DNA from: Pseudogulbenkiania ferrooxidans 2002
GTDB lineage: Bacteria; Pseudomonadota; Gammaproteobacteria; Burkholderiales; Chromobacteriaceae
Assembly (NCBI RefSeq): GCF_000174355.1
Contig: NZ_ACIS01000004.1
Coordinates: 128,924-192,923 of the forward strand
Direction: 5' to 3'
Length of the DNA stretch: 64,000 nucleotides
Shown here piece by piece: positions 47,174 to 54,816 of the stretch. The position numbers and the translations under genes are program-made. Position 1 is the stretch's first letter. Each line of letters starts with the position of its first letter. The notes under the pieces were generated by a model that did no database searches, was not told where the DNA came from, and saw only the letters and a program-made list of their open reading frames with translations.

Positions 47174-47523
47174 TGCCGATCGTCCGCTTTATCGATCAAT
47201 CCAGCGGGCAGGTGCTGGAGGAAGTTGCCGCCGAAGCGGGCGATGTGCTGATCGACGTCGCACGCTTTCACGAGCTGCCGCTGCACTGGCGCTGCGGCCA
47301 GGGCACCTGCGGCACCTGCAAGGTGCGCGTCGAACACGTGGCCCAGCCCGGCACCGTCAAGGTTGGCCGAAAGGAGCGCAACGTGATGCTGCGCGCCGGG
47401 CTGATCGACGCCGCCATGGCCGCCGCCGAGGAGTGGCCGGACACCGCCGACACCTGGCGGCTGGCCTGCCATCTGACGCTGGGCGAGGCCGACTGGCGCG
47501 TGCTGCTGCCGCCGGCGGACTAA
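47173..47523 (+). CDS. Plant-type [2Fe-2S] ferredoxin
   Basis: A 116-residue ferredoxin with the CX4CX2C...C pattern: Cys41, Cys46 and Cys49 in CGQGTCGTCK and Cys99 in RLACHL. It overlaps the moeA stop (TGATG) and so is translationally coupled to moeA. Ferredoxins of this type often serve oxygenases or molybdenum enzymes. A near copy of the 12-mer (one mismatch) is at 47361-47372, read in yet another frame (Val-Gly-Arg). Confidence 0.88.
   Translation: MPIVRFIDQSSGQVLEEVAAEAGDVLIDVARFHELPLHWRCGQGTCGTCKVRVEHVAQPGTVKVGRKERNVMLRAGLIDAAMAAAEEWPDTADTWRLACHLTLGEADWRVLLPPAD
47361..47372 (+). repeat. Uptake-sequence-like 12-mer, one mismatch
   Basis: GGTTGGCCGAAA inside the ferredoxin gene, differing only at the last base. 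Confidence 0.55.
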
Positions 47524-47724
47524 GAACTTGTTCTCGATCTGTCGCGAGCGTCCCTCAGCGGGGTGAAGAGCAGCGCAGAAACCGGAATGTACAAGTAGTA
47601 CATGAGGATTTCTGATCGCTGAGCGAATCTCTGCGTGCACATCGTTGATGTGCCCCGCAAAAGATTCGCACGCAGAGCACATGAGCCCCGATCAGGGACG
47701 CGCAGCAAGATCGTGAGCTGGTTC
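47524..47724. repeat. Large intergenic palindromic repeat (copy B)
   Basis: Imperfect palindrome of about 200 bp between the ferredoxin and the PcaC-like gene. Outer arms share GCGTCCCT and CGGGG stretches. Two inner hairpins are visible: one around TGTAC-AAGTA-GTACA (47588-47602) and one GCACATC/GATGTGC (47637-47653). The 51-nt core 47578-47628 is homologous to copy A near 15.1 kb. Confidence 0.75.
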
Positions 47725-47729
47725 TAAGC

Positions 47730-48110
47730 TTACCCCGCGCTATCGGCGTTCAACACCTCGCGCGCAATGCGCATGGCGTCGATAGCGGCGGGCACCCCGC
47801 AATAGATGGCGATCTGCAGGATCGCCTCGACGATTTCCTCCTTGCTGCAGCCGTTGTTGAGGGCGCCGCGCACGTGCAGCTTGAGTTCGTGCGGGCGGTT
47901 CAGCGCGGCGATCATGCCGAGGTTGATCAGGCTGCGCGTCTTGCGCTCCAGTCCTTCGCGTGCCCACACCGTGCCCCAGCAGTATTCCGTCACTAATCGC
48001 TGCAGCGGCATCGACAGTTCGTCGGCGTTGGCCAGCGCCTGGTTGACGTAGTCTTCTCCCAATACCGCCTTGCGGATTTCCAGCCCGCGTTCAAAGGTGT
48101 CCTTGCTCAT
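47730..48110 (-). CDS. 4-Carboxymuconolactone decarboxylase-like protein
   Basis: AhpD-like fold protein close to PcaC, 126 residues from the ATG at 48110. The sequence around RKAVLGEDYVNQALAN, ITEYCWGTVWAREGL-like and RTRSLINLGMIAALNRPHELKLH follows PcaC closely, with NNGCSKEEIVEAILQIAIYCGVPAA at the end. PcaC decarboxylates 4-carboxymuconolactone in protocatechuate breakdown. Here the rest of the pca operon is absent and the gene is divergent from a flavin monooxygenase operon, so the true substrate may be different. GGAG lies upstream of the start. The longer frame (to 48281) covers the operator region and is not coding. Confidence 0.85.
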   Translation of the reverse strand: MSKDTFERGLEIRKAVLGEDYVNQALANADELSMPLQRLVTEYCWGTVWAREGLERKTRSLINLGMIAALNRPHELKLHVRGALNNGCSKEEIVEAILQIAIYCGVPAAIDAMRIAREVLNADSAG

Positions 48111-48263
48111 CGTTGTGCTCCATTGCGTGAGTTGATGCCCCCCGTGCTGGGTGGGCGTGTCGTGGCGGCACTTGCCGCATCCCTTGTCTCGTGCGTCGCC
48201 ACGGAGGCTCTCTCCCTCGAGCTCATCCCGTGCTACCTGTGGTGTTGCTTTTTGTTTGTCCGA

Positions 48264-48273
48264 TGGTATACCA
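48264..48273. promoter_or_regulatory. Operator 1, TGGTATACCA
   Basis: Perfect 10-bp palindrome in the divergent promoter region, of the type bound by GntR/FCD (FadR-subfamily) regulators. Confidence 0.65.
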
Positions 48274-48303
48274 ACATACAATCCTCTTGCTATCGATTAT
48301 TTC

Positions 48304-48323
48304 TTGGTATACCGTAATACCAA
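48304..48323. promoter_or_regulatory. Operator 2, TTGGTAT-N6-ATACCAA
   Basis: Contains TGGTATACCG (9 of 10 to operator 1) plus a further ATACCA half-site. Its centre is about 41 bp from operator 1, near four helical turns. The 11-mer ATACCAACATA occurs at both sites. Confidence 0.6.
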
Positions 48324-48374
48324 CATATCGCAAATCGAACGGCGCCGGGCGCCAAGGCTGAAGGAGAAAAGACG

Positions 48375-48962
48375 ATGGATGTCGGGATTCGCAAAGTGGT
48401 GACCTATGTCGAGGAGACGCTGATCGAAGGGGGCAAGGCCGCGCCGGTGCCGCTGAAGATGTTCGCGGCGGCGGCGGTGTTGAAGAACCCCTGGGCGGGG
48501 CGCGGTTTCGTGGACGATCTGAAGCCGGAGATCCACGCCATCGCCCCGGTGCTGGGCGAATTGCTGACCGGTGAAATCCTGCGCATCGCCGGTTCTGGCG
48601 AGGTGATCGAAGGCTACGGCAAGGCGGCCGTGGTCGGCACCGACGGCGAAGTCGAGCACGCCTCGGCGCTGATCCACACGCTGCGCTTCGGCAACTTCTA
48701 CCGCAAGGCCGTGGGCGCCAAGAGCTACCTCAGCTTCACCAACGTCCGCGGCGGCCCGAACTGCCCGATCATGATCCCGATGATGCACAAGGACGACGAG
48801 GGCATGCGCTCGCATTACCTGACCATCCAGTTCTCGATCAACGACGCCCCGGCGCCGGACGAGATCGTGGTGGCGCTGGGTGCCTCGATTGGCGGCCGTC
48901 CGCATCACCGCATCGGCAACCGCTATCAGGATCTGCAGGAGCTTGGCAGCAATGAAGCCTGA
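48375..48962 (+). CDS. AA_synth family protein (PF06684-like)
   Basis: A 195-residue protein of the so-called amino acid synthesis family, whose biochemical activity is not established. Family-like stretches are VTYVEETLIEGGKAAPVPLK, AAAVLKNPWAGRGFVDDL and IGGRPHHRIGNRYQDL. No signal peptide or membrane segment. AAGGAG precedes the ATG. It is the first gene of the long operon, directly behind the two operator palindromes, and overlaps the hydrolase gene by 11 bases. In other bacteria this family often accompanies luciferase-like monooxygenases and flavin reductases. Confidence 0.8.
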   Translation: MDVGIRKVVTYVEETLIEGGKAAPVPLKMFAAAAVLKNPWAGRGFVDDLKPEIHAIAPVLGELLTGEILRIAGSGEVIEGYGKAAVVGTDGEVEHASALIHTLRFGNFYRKAVGAKSYLSFTNVRGGPNCPIMIPMMHKDDEGMRSHYLTIQFSINDAPAPDEIVVALGASIGGRPHHRIGNRYQDLQELGSNEA

Positions 48963-49809
48963 GCACGTTGCGTCGGTACCGTTGCTGTCCGGCACGGTGG
49001 ACGGCACCGCCTTCAGCGTGTACGGCGGCGGCGAACCGCTGGTGCTGATCCACGGTGTCGGCATGGGGCAGGCGATCTGGGCGCCGCAGGTGGCCGAGTT
49101 CGCGCGCGATTACAAGGTGATCGTGTACGACATGCTGGGCCACGGCGGCAGCGAGGTGCCGCCCGACGATGTCGCGCTTGGCGACTACGCCGCGCAGCTG
49201 GCCGGCTTGCTCGACCATCTGGACATCGCTTCGGCCAACGTGATCGGCCATTCGATGGGGGCCTTGGTGGCGCTGGAATTCGCGCTGACCTACCCGGCGC
49301 GGACCCTGCGCGTGGCGGCGCTCAACGCCGTGTTCATGCGCACCCCGGAACAGCGTGCCGCGGTGCTGGAACGCGCCGAGGCGCTGCAGCACACCGGCGT
49401 GGCCGCCACCGTCGATTCCACGCTGGCACGCTGGTTCGGCGAGCCGGTGCCGGCCGAGCTGAAGGCTTCGGCCAACCTGGTGAAGCGTTTTCTGACCGAG
49501 GTGAACCCGCAGGGCTACGCCCGAACCTACCGCCTGTTCGCCAGCTCGGATGCGGTGCACGCGGATGGCTTGCCGCGGCTGGCGATGCCGGCGCTGTTCA
49601 TGACCGGCGAGTTCGATCCGAATTCGAGCCCCGAGATGTCGCGGGCGATGGCCGCACTGGCGCCGCAGGGCCGTCTCGATATCGTCGCCGGAGCGCGCCA
49701 CATGATGAACGTCACCGCGCCCGATGACATCAACCAACGCCTGCGCGATTTCCTGGCCACCCCCGTGACGGCCGGCGCGCAACAATCGCAGAGGAGTGAA
49801 CCAGCATGA
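48952..49809 (+). CDS. Alpha/beta hydrolase (PcaD/RutD-like)
   Basis: Soluble hydrolase of 285 residues. HGVGM at 34-38 forms the oxyanion region; the nucleophile elbow GHSMG places Ser101; Asp near TGEFDPNSS and His in GARHMMN complete the triad. The overall form resembles 3-oxoadipate enol-lactonase (PcaD) and the RutD hydrolase of pyrimidine breakdown. The start is inside the AA_synth stop region with GGAG upstream; the stop overlaps the flavin reductase start (ATGA). It carries one exact and one single-mismatch 12-mer (49466-49477, 49229-49240). Confidence 0.85.
   Translation: MKPEHVASVPLLSGTVDGTAFSVYGGGEPLVLIHGVGMGQAIWAPQVAEFARDYKVIVYDMLGHGGSEVPPDDVALGDYAAQLAGLLDHLDIASANVIGHSMGALVALEFALTYPARTLRVAALNAVFMRTPEQRAAVLERAEALQHTGVAATVDSTLARWFGEPVPAELKASANLVKRFLTEVNPQGYARTYRLFASSDAVHADGLPRLAMPALFMTGEFDPNSSPEMSRAMAALAPQGRLDIVAGARHMMNVTAPDDINQRLRDFLATPVTAGAQQSQRSEPA
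49466..49477 (-). repeat. Uptake-sequence-like 12-mer
   Basis: Exact copy inside the hydrolase gene, antisense, read as Ser-Ala-Asn-Leu. Confidence 0.75.
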
Positions 49810-50738
49810 GCCAGCCCATCGACGCGATGGAATTCCGCAAGGCGCTCGGCGCCTTCGTCACCGGCGTGACCGTGGTCTCGACGCGGCAGGCGGACGGCAC
49901 GCCGCGCGGCTTCACCGCCAACTCGTTCACCTCGGTGTCGCTCGATCCGGCGCTGGTGCTGATCTGCGTCGGCAAGTCCGCGGCGAGCTACGGGGTGTTT
50001 GCGGAAACCCGCCACTTCTCGATCAGCATCCTGGCCGAGGATCAGAAGAACGTGTCCAGCATCTTCGCCTCCAAGGCCGCCGACAAGTTCGAGCAGGTGG
50101 CGTGGCATCGGGGCGTGACCGGCAGCCCGATCATCGACGGCTCGGCTGCCTGGTTCGACTGCGAGACCCACCAGGTGGTGGATGCCGGCGATCACATCAT
50201 CCTGATCGGCAAGGTGATGGATTTCGCCAATACCACGGTGAGCCCGCTCGGTTACGGGCGCGGGGCGTATCTCACCTTCAGCCTGTCGCAGGACGCGCTC
50301 GCCGCGGCCGGGCAGAAAGCCAAGGTCGGGGCCATCCTGGAGTACGACGGCGGTGTGGTGCTGCTGGAGACGGACCGGGGCTACGAGCTGCCCACCGGCA
50401 CCCGCCTGGAGCCGGCCACGGACGCCAAGAGCCTGCGCGGTGTGCTGGATCGGTTGGGGGTTGATGCCCAGCTCGACTTCCTGTTCGCGGTGTTCGAGGA
50501 GAGTGCCGCCGAGGGGGGCGCGGTGAACATCTATTACCGTGGACGGGTGCAGGGCGAACTGCCGGCGGGCGGCAAGCTGCGCGCGGTGGCGCTGGACGAT
50601 ATTCCGTGGGAGCGGCTGACCGACGAGGCGATGCGCTCGATGCTGCAGCGTTTCGTCAAGGAGCGCACCGAGGACGCCTTCGGCATCTATATCGGTGATA
50701 GCCATTCCGGCTCGGTGCAATCACTCGCCAAGGCGTGA
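49806..50738 (+). CDS. Flavin reductase with C-terminal Nudix-like domain
   Basis: A 310-residue two-domain protein. Residues 1-165 are a RutF/HpaC-type FMN reductase: FRKALGAFVTGVTVVST, GFTANSFTSVSLDPALVLICV, and FDCETHQVVDAGDHIILIGKV. It would supply reduced flavin to the monooxygenase encoded next. Residues about 180-310 resemble a Nudix fold (VGAILEYDGGVVLLE, then GYELPTGTRLEP) but lack the REX2EEXGU catalytic box, so the domain is probably non-catalytic. Stand-alone flavin reductases are about 165 residues, so the tail is a real fusion. It overlaps the hydrolase gene by 4 bases. Confidence 0.85.
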   Translation: MSQPIDAMEFRKALGAFVTGVTVVSTRQADGTPRGFTANSFTSVSLDPALVLICVGKSAASYGVFAETRHFSISILAEDQKNVSSIFASKAADKFEQVAWHRGVTGSPIIDGSAAWFDCETHQVVDAGDHIILIGKVMDFANTTVSPLGYGRGAYLTFSLSQDALAAAGQKAKVGAILEYDGGVVLLETDRGYELPTGTRLEPATDAKSLRGVLDRLGVDAQLDFLFAVFEESAAEGGAVNIYYRGRVQGELPAGGKLRAVALDDIPWERLTDEAMRSMLQRFVKERTEDAFGIYIGDSHSGSVQSLAKA

Positions 50739-50796
50739 GCGAATCCACCTTCAAGATTAAAAAATCCACCCGCCAGAGATTTAGGAGAGACACATC

Positions 50797-51834
50797 ATGA
50801 AGTTTTCGCTGTTCCTGCACATGGAGCGTTACGACGCCGGCAAGTCGCACAAGGAATTGTTCGACGAGATGACCGCGCTGGTGAAGATGGCCGAGGAGGG
50901 CGGTTTCGAAACCGCCTGGATCGGCGAGCACCACGGCATGGAATTCACCATCGCGCCGAACCCCTTCGTCAACCTGGCCTACCTGGCCGCCAAGACCAGC
51001 AAGATCCGCCTGGGCACCGGCACCGTGGTGGCGCCGTTCTGGCACCCGATCAAGCTGGCCGGCGAAATCGGCATGACCGATCTGGCCTGTAACGGCCGGC
51101 TCGACGTCGGCATCGCGCGCGGCGCCTATTCCTTCGAGTACGAACGCATGTTCCCGGGGCTCGATGCCTGGGGGGCCGGCGGCCGCCTGCGCGAGATGAT
51201 TCCCTGCCTGCAGCAACTGTTCGCCGGCGACTACGCCCATCAGGGCGAATACTGGCAGTTCCCCAAGACCACGCCGGTGCCGCGCCCGTTGCAGCAGCCG
51301 CACCCGCCGCTGTGGGTGGCGGCGCGCGATCCCAACTCGCACGATTACGCCGTCTCGCAAGGTTGCAACGTGCAGGTGACCTCGCTCGCCGCCGGCGACG
51401 CCGAGGTGGCGAGCCTGATGGAGCGCTTCAACGCCGCCTGCGCCAACCACCCTGACATCCCGCGCCCGCAGATCATGATGCTGATGCACACCTTCGTCGG
51501 TGCTGACCAGCGCGAAGTCGACGCCGCCGTCGCCGACCTGCGCCGCTTCTACTGCTACTTCAGCAAGTGGTTCAAGAACGAGAAGCCGATCGATCAGGGC
51601 TTCATCGAGCCGCTCAACGACGACGACCTGGCGATGTTCCCGAACTACGCCCCGGAACTGATCAAGCAGAACCTGGTGGTCGGCACGCCGGACGAGGTGA
51701 TCGCGCGCCTCAAGGGCTACGAGGCGCTGGGCTACGACCAGTACAGCTTCTGGATCGACAGCCACATGGACTTCGAGCGCAAGCAGAAGTCGCTCGAGCT
51801 GTTCATCAACCAGGTGATGCCGGCGTTTGCCTGA
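50797..51834 (+). CDS. LLM-class flavin-dependent monooxygenase
   Basis: Luciferase-like monooxygenase of 345 residues with a TIM-barrel layout. Family motifs: AEEGGFETAWIGEHHG, KIRLGTGTVVAPFWHPI, GRLDVGIARGAYSFEYERM and LVVGTPDEVIARLKGYEALG. It uses FMNH2 from the flavin reductase encoded upstream and oxygen to oxygenate an unknown substrate. It is shorter than RutA and lacks obvious RutA-specific sequence, so uracil is not implied. GGAGAG precedes the ATG. Confidence 0.9.
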   Translation: MKFSLFLHMERYDAGKSHKELFDEMTALVKMAEEGGFETAWIGEHHGMEFTIAPNPFVNLAYLAAKTSKIRLGTGTVVAPFWHPIKLAGEIGMTDLACNGRLDVGIARGAYSFEYERMFPGLDAWGAGGRLREMIPCLQQLFAGDYAHQGEYWQFPKTTPVPRPLQQPHPPLWVAARDPNSHDYAVSQGCNVQVTSLAAGDAEVASLMERFNAACANHPDIPRPQIMMLMHTFVGADQREVDAAVADLRRFYCYFSKWFKNEKPIDQGFIEPLNDDDLAMFPNYAPELIKQNLVVGTPDEVIARLKGYEALGYDQYSFWIDSHMDFERKQKSLELFINQVMPAFA

Positions 51835-51855
51835 TCCATTCGAGGAGCCTGCAGC

Positions 51856-53328
51856 ATGTTGAGACGGTTTCAGCAGTACATCGACGGCCAGCTCGAAGAC
51901 GGCAGCACCCGCTTCGACAGCGTCAACCCGGCCAGCGGCGAGCCGTGGGCGAGTATGCCGGCGGCGAGCGCCGAGGACGTGGACCGTGCGGTCAAGGCCG
52001 CGCACCGCGCCTTCCTGGACAGCGCCTGGGCCGGCCTGACGGCGAGCCAGCGCGGCAAGCTGCTCTACAAGCTGGCCGACCTGGTGGCCGAGAATGCCGC
52101 CCGGCTGGCTGAACTGGAGACGGCCGACACCGGCAAGATCATCCGCGAGACGCAAAGCCAGATCGGCTACGTCGCCGAGTACTACCGCTACTACGCCGGC
52201 CTCGCCGACAAGATCCAGGGCGCCTGCCTGCCGGTCGACAAGCCGGACATGGACGCCTTCCTGCGGCGCGAGCCGATCGGCGTGGTGGCGGCCATCGTGC
52301 CGTGGAATTCGCAGCTGTTCCTGTCGGCGGTCAAGCTCGGCCCGGCGCTGGCGGCGGGCTGCACCGTGGTGCTGAAGGCCTCCGAGGAAGGCCCGGCGCC
52401 GCTCTTGGAGTTCGCCCGCCTGGTGCACGAGGCCGGCTTCCCGCCCGGCGTGGTCAATATCGTCACCGGCTTCGGCGGCGACTGTGGCCGCGCGCTGACC
52501 AGCCACCCGCTGGTATCGCGCATCGCCTTCACCGGCGGACCCGAGACGGCGCGCCATATCGTGCGCAACTCGGCCGAGAACCTCGCCTATACCACGCTGG
52601 AGCTGGGCGGGAAATCGCCGGTGCTGGTGTTCGACGACGTCGATGTCGATAGCGTCAGCAACGCCATCGTCGCCGGCATCTTCGCCGCCACGGGCCAGAG
52701 CTGCGTGGCCGGCTCGCGCCTCCTGGTGCAGCGCGGCGTGCGCGACCGCCTGCTGGCCACGCTGAAGGCCAAGGCCGAGGCGATCCGCATCGGCGACCCA
52801 CAGGACAAGGCCACCGAGATGGGCCCGCTGGCGACGCTGAAGCAGCGCGAGCACATCGAGCGCGTGGTGGCAGCGAGCCTGGAGGCCGGCGCCGGGCTGG
52901 TGACCGGCGGCGTGCGCCCGGAGGGTTTCGAGGCGGGCTACTACTACCGCCCGACCATCCTCGCTTGCCCCGACGCCCAGGTGCCGAGCGTGACGCAGGA
53001 GCTGTTCGGCCCGGTGCTGAGCGTGGTGACCTTCGATACCGAGGCCGAGGCCATCGCGCTCGCCAACGACAGTGTCTACGGCCTCGCCTCCGGCGTGTTC
53101 ACCCGTGACCTGACCCGTGCGCATCGGCTTACTCGTGCGCTGCGCGCCGGCATCGTCTGGGTCAACACCTACCGCGCGGTGTCGCCGATCGTGCCGTTCG
53201 GTGGCTACGGCCTGAGCGGCCTGGGGCGCGAGGGCGGCATGGAGTCGGTGCTGGACTACACCCGCACCAAGTCGGTGTGGATCCGCACCTCGGACGAGCC
53301 GATTGCCGACCCGTTCGTGATGCGTTGA
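51856..53328 (+). CDS. NAD(P)-dependent aldehyde dehydrogenase
   Basis: Oxidises an aldehyde to the acid. It has 490 residues. PWN at 149-151, general base Glu249 (LELGGK) and catalytic Cys283 (GQSCVAGSR) are in place. The sequence is of the broad betaine/hydroxymuconic-semialdehyde group; substrate unknown. It starts 21 bp after the monooxygenase gene with a GGAG-type site, and is 10 bp before the NIPSNAP gene. One operon. Confidence 0.93.
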   Translation: MLRRFQQYIDGQLEDGSTRFDSVNPASGEPWASMPAASAEDVDRAVKAAHRAFLDSAWAGLTASQRGKLLYKLADLVAENAARLAELETADTGKIIRETQSQIGYVAEYYRYYAGLADKIQGACLPVDKPDMDAFLRREPIGVVAAIVPWNSQLFLSAVKLGPALAAGCTVVLKASEEGPAPLLEFARLVHEAGFPPGVVNIVTGFGGDCGRALTSHPLVSRIAFTGGPETARHIVRNSAENLAYTTLELGGKSPVLVFDDVDVDSVSNAIVAGIFAATGQSCVAGSRLLVQRGVRDRLLATLKAKAEAIRIGDPQDKATEMGPLATLKQREHIERVVAASLEAGAGLVTGGVRPEGFEAGYYYRPTILACPDAQVPSVTQELFGPVLSVVTFDTEAEAIALANDSVYGLASGVFTRDLTRAHRLTRALRAGIVWVNTYRAVSPIVPFGGYGLSGLGREGGMESVLDYTRTKSVWIRTSDEPIADPFVMR

Positions 53329-53338
53329 GGAGGACAAG

Positions 53339-53653
53339 GTGTACTACGAGATCCGTACCTACCGCATCAAGACCGGCGCCGTGCCGGCCTACCTGAAACT
53401 GGTGGAAGAGGAGGGTATCGCGTTGCAGAAGCAGTATCTCGGCAACCTGGTCGGTTACTTCTTTTCCGAGATCGGCCCCTTGAACCAGATCGTGCACATC
53501 TGGGCGTATTCCAGCCTGGACGAGCGCGAGGAGCGCCGCGCCGCTCTGGCCAAGGACCCGGCCTGGCAGGCGTTCGCGCCCAAGATCCAGGCTCTCCTTG
53601 AGGAGATGGAGAGCAAGATCATGAAGCCGGCACCGTTTTCCCCGCTGGCCTGA
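53339..53653 (+). CDS. NIPSNAP family protein
   Basis: A 104-residue dimeric ferredoxin-like-fold protein: MYYEIRTYRIKTGAVPAYL at the start is the family signature. NIPSNAP proteins in bacteria often accompany catabolic oxygenases, with no agreed activity. The start is GTG at 53339, directly after a perfect AGGAGG. It is followed by the transporter genes after 65 bp. Confidence 0.88.
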   Translation: MYYEIRTYRIKTGAVPAYLKLVEEEGIALQKQYLGNLVGYFFSEIGPLNQIVHIWAYSSLDEREERRAALAKDPAWQAFAPKIQALLEEMESKIMKPAPFSPLA

Positions 53654-53718
53654 GCGTTCAGGCCGGCACCGTCAAGCTACAAGAACAACAGCATTACCTC
53701 TACCTAGGAGATGACATC

Positions 53719-54741
53719 ATGACTGCAACGAAAGCGTTTGGTACTCGCGTCGCCCTGGCCGCCAGCCTCGGCATTCTGGCCGCCACCCCGGTGCTGGCGG
53801 AGAGCCTCGTGTTCACCAGTTGGGGCGGCACCACCCAGCAGGCGCAGCAGAAGCACTGGGCCAAGCCATTCAGCGCCGCCAGCGGCGTCAACGTGGCGAT
53901 GGACGGCCCGACCGACTATGGCAAGTTCAAGGCCATGGTGGAAAGCGGCAACGTCAACTGGGACGTGGTCGACGTCGAGGGCGACTTTGCCTACAAGGCC
54001 GCCAAGGACGGGCTGCTGGAGCCGCTCGATCTCTCCCAGCTCAAGGGAGTGGACCCGCGCTTCGTCTCGCCCAATTCGGTGGGCAGCTTCTATTACTCCT
54101 TCGTGCTGGGCTACAACAAGCCGGCCCTGAAAGGCGCCGCCCCGGCCTCCTGGGCCGCCCTGTTCGACCTTAAGCGCTATCCCGGCAAGCGCACGCTGTA
54201 CAAGTGGTCGGCGCCGGGGGTGCTGGAGATCGCGCTGTTGGCGGACGGCGTGCCCGCCAACAAGCTCTACCCGCTCGACATCGACCGTGCCTTCAAGAAG
54301 CTCGACAGCATCAAGAGCCAGATCGTGTGGTGGAGCGGCGGTGCCCAGTCGCAGCAGTTGCTGGCATCGGGCGAGGCCTCGATCGGCATGTTCTGGAACG
54401 GCCGCGTCAACGCCCTGCAGCAAAGCGGGGCCCCGGTCGGGATGTCGTGGAACCAGAACCTGACCGCCGCCGACATGCTGGTGATTCCGAAGGGCAGCAA
54501 GAACAAGGCGGCCGCGATGAAGTTCCTGGCCTACGCCACCAGCCCGGAGGCCCAGGCCAAGTTTGCCGGCGAAACCGGTTATGCGCCGATCAACCTGCAG
54601 GCCAAGAGCAAGATGACGCCGGCCGCGGTCAAGTCGCTGCCGGATCAGCATGGCGCCAGCCAGATCAACCTCGATATGCGCTACTGGGCCGAGCATCGCG
54701 AGGAGATCGCCAAGCGCTGGTATGCCTGGCAGACCCAGTAA
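53719..54741 (+). CDS. Periplasmic solute-binding protein, polyamine/opine type
   Basis: Substrate receptor of the ABC importer that follows, 340 residues. The signal peptide (about 27 residues) ends in VLA before ESLVFTSWGG. TSWGGTTQQAQQKHW and the rest of the sequence resemble PotD/PotF-like extracellular solute-binding proteins (family 1). Such proteins bind polyamines, opines or similar cationic compounds; the actual ligand is unknown. GGAG lies upstream of the ATG. Confidence 0.9.
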   Translation: MTATKAFGTRVALAASLGILAATPVLAESLVFTSWGGTTQQAQQKHWAKPFSAASGVNVAMDGPTDYGKFKAMVESGNVNWDVVDVEGDFAYKAAKDGLLEPLDLSQLKGVDPRFVSPNSVGSFYYSFVLGYNKPALKGAAPASWAALFDLKRYPGKRTLYKWSAPGVLEIALLADGVPANKLYPLDIDRAFKKLDSIKSQIVWWSGGAQSQQLLASGEASIGMFWNGRVNALQQSGAPVGMSWNQNLTAADMLVIPKGSKNKAAAMKFLAYATSPEAQAKFAGETGYAPINLQAKSKMTPAAVKSLPDQHGASQINLDMRYWAEHREEIAKRWYAWQTQ

Positions 54742-54748
54742 GGTGCCG

Positions 54749-54785
54749 GAGCGGGGGGTGACGGCGTTCCGCCGTCCCGCCCGCC
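54749..54785 (+). promoter_or_regulatory. Intercistronic hairpin after the binding-protein gene
   Basis: Stem GACGGC / GCCGTC (54760-54765 and 54771-54776), extended by GC-rich flanks, with no T run. Hairpins at this place often stabilise the binding-protein message over that of the permeases. Confidence 0.5.
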
Positions 54786-54816
54786 TGTCTAGCCGTCGTG
54801 TCGTTTAGGAGTTGTC

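Noticed and set aside
47524-47724. Attachment site or integron attC for the 200-bp palindrome
   Set aside because: No integrase gene or attC core sites were found, and a related copy lies between ordinary arginine genes, which fits a dispersed repeat better.
50656-53337. Long minus-strand open frame opposite the monooxygenase and aldehyde dehydrogenase genes
   Set aside because: A compositional shadow of two well-supported plus-strand genes; no recognisable domains.
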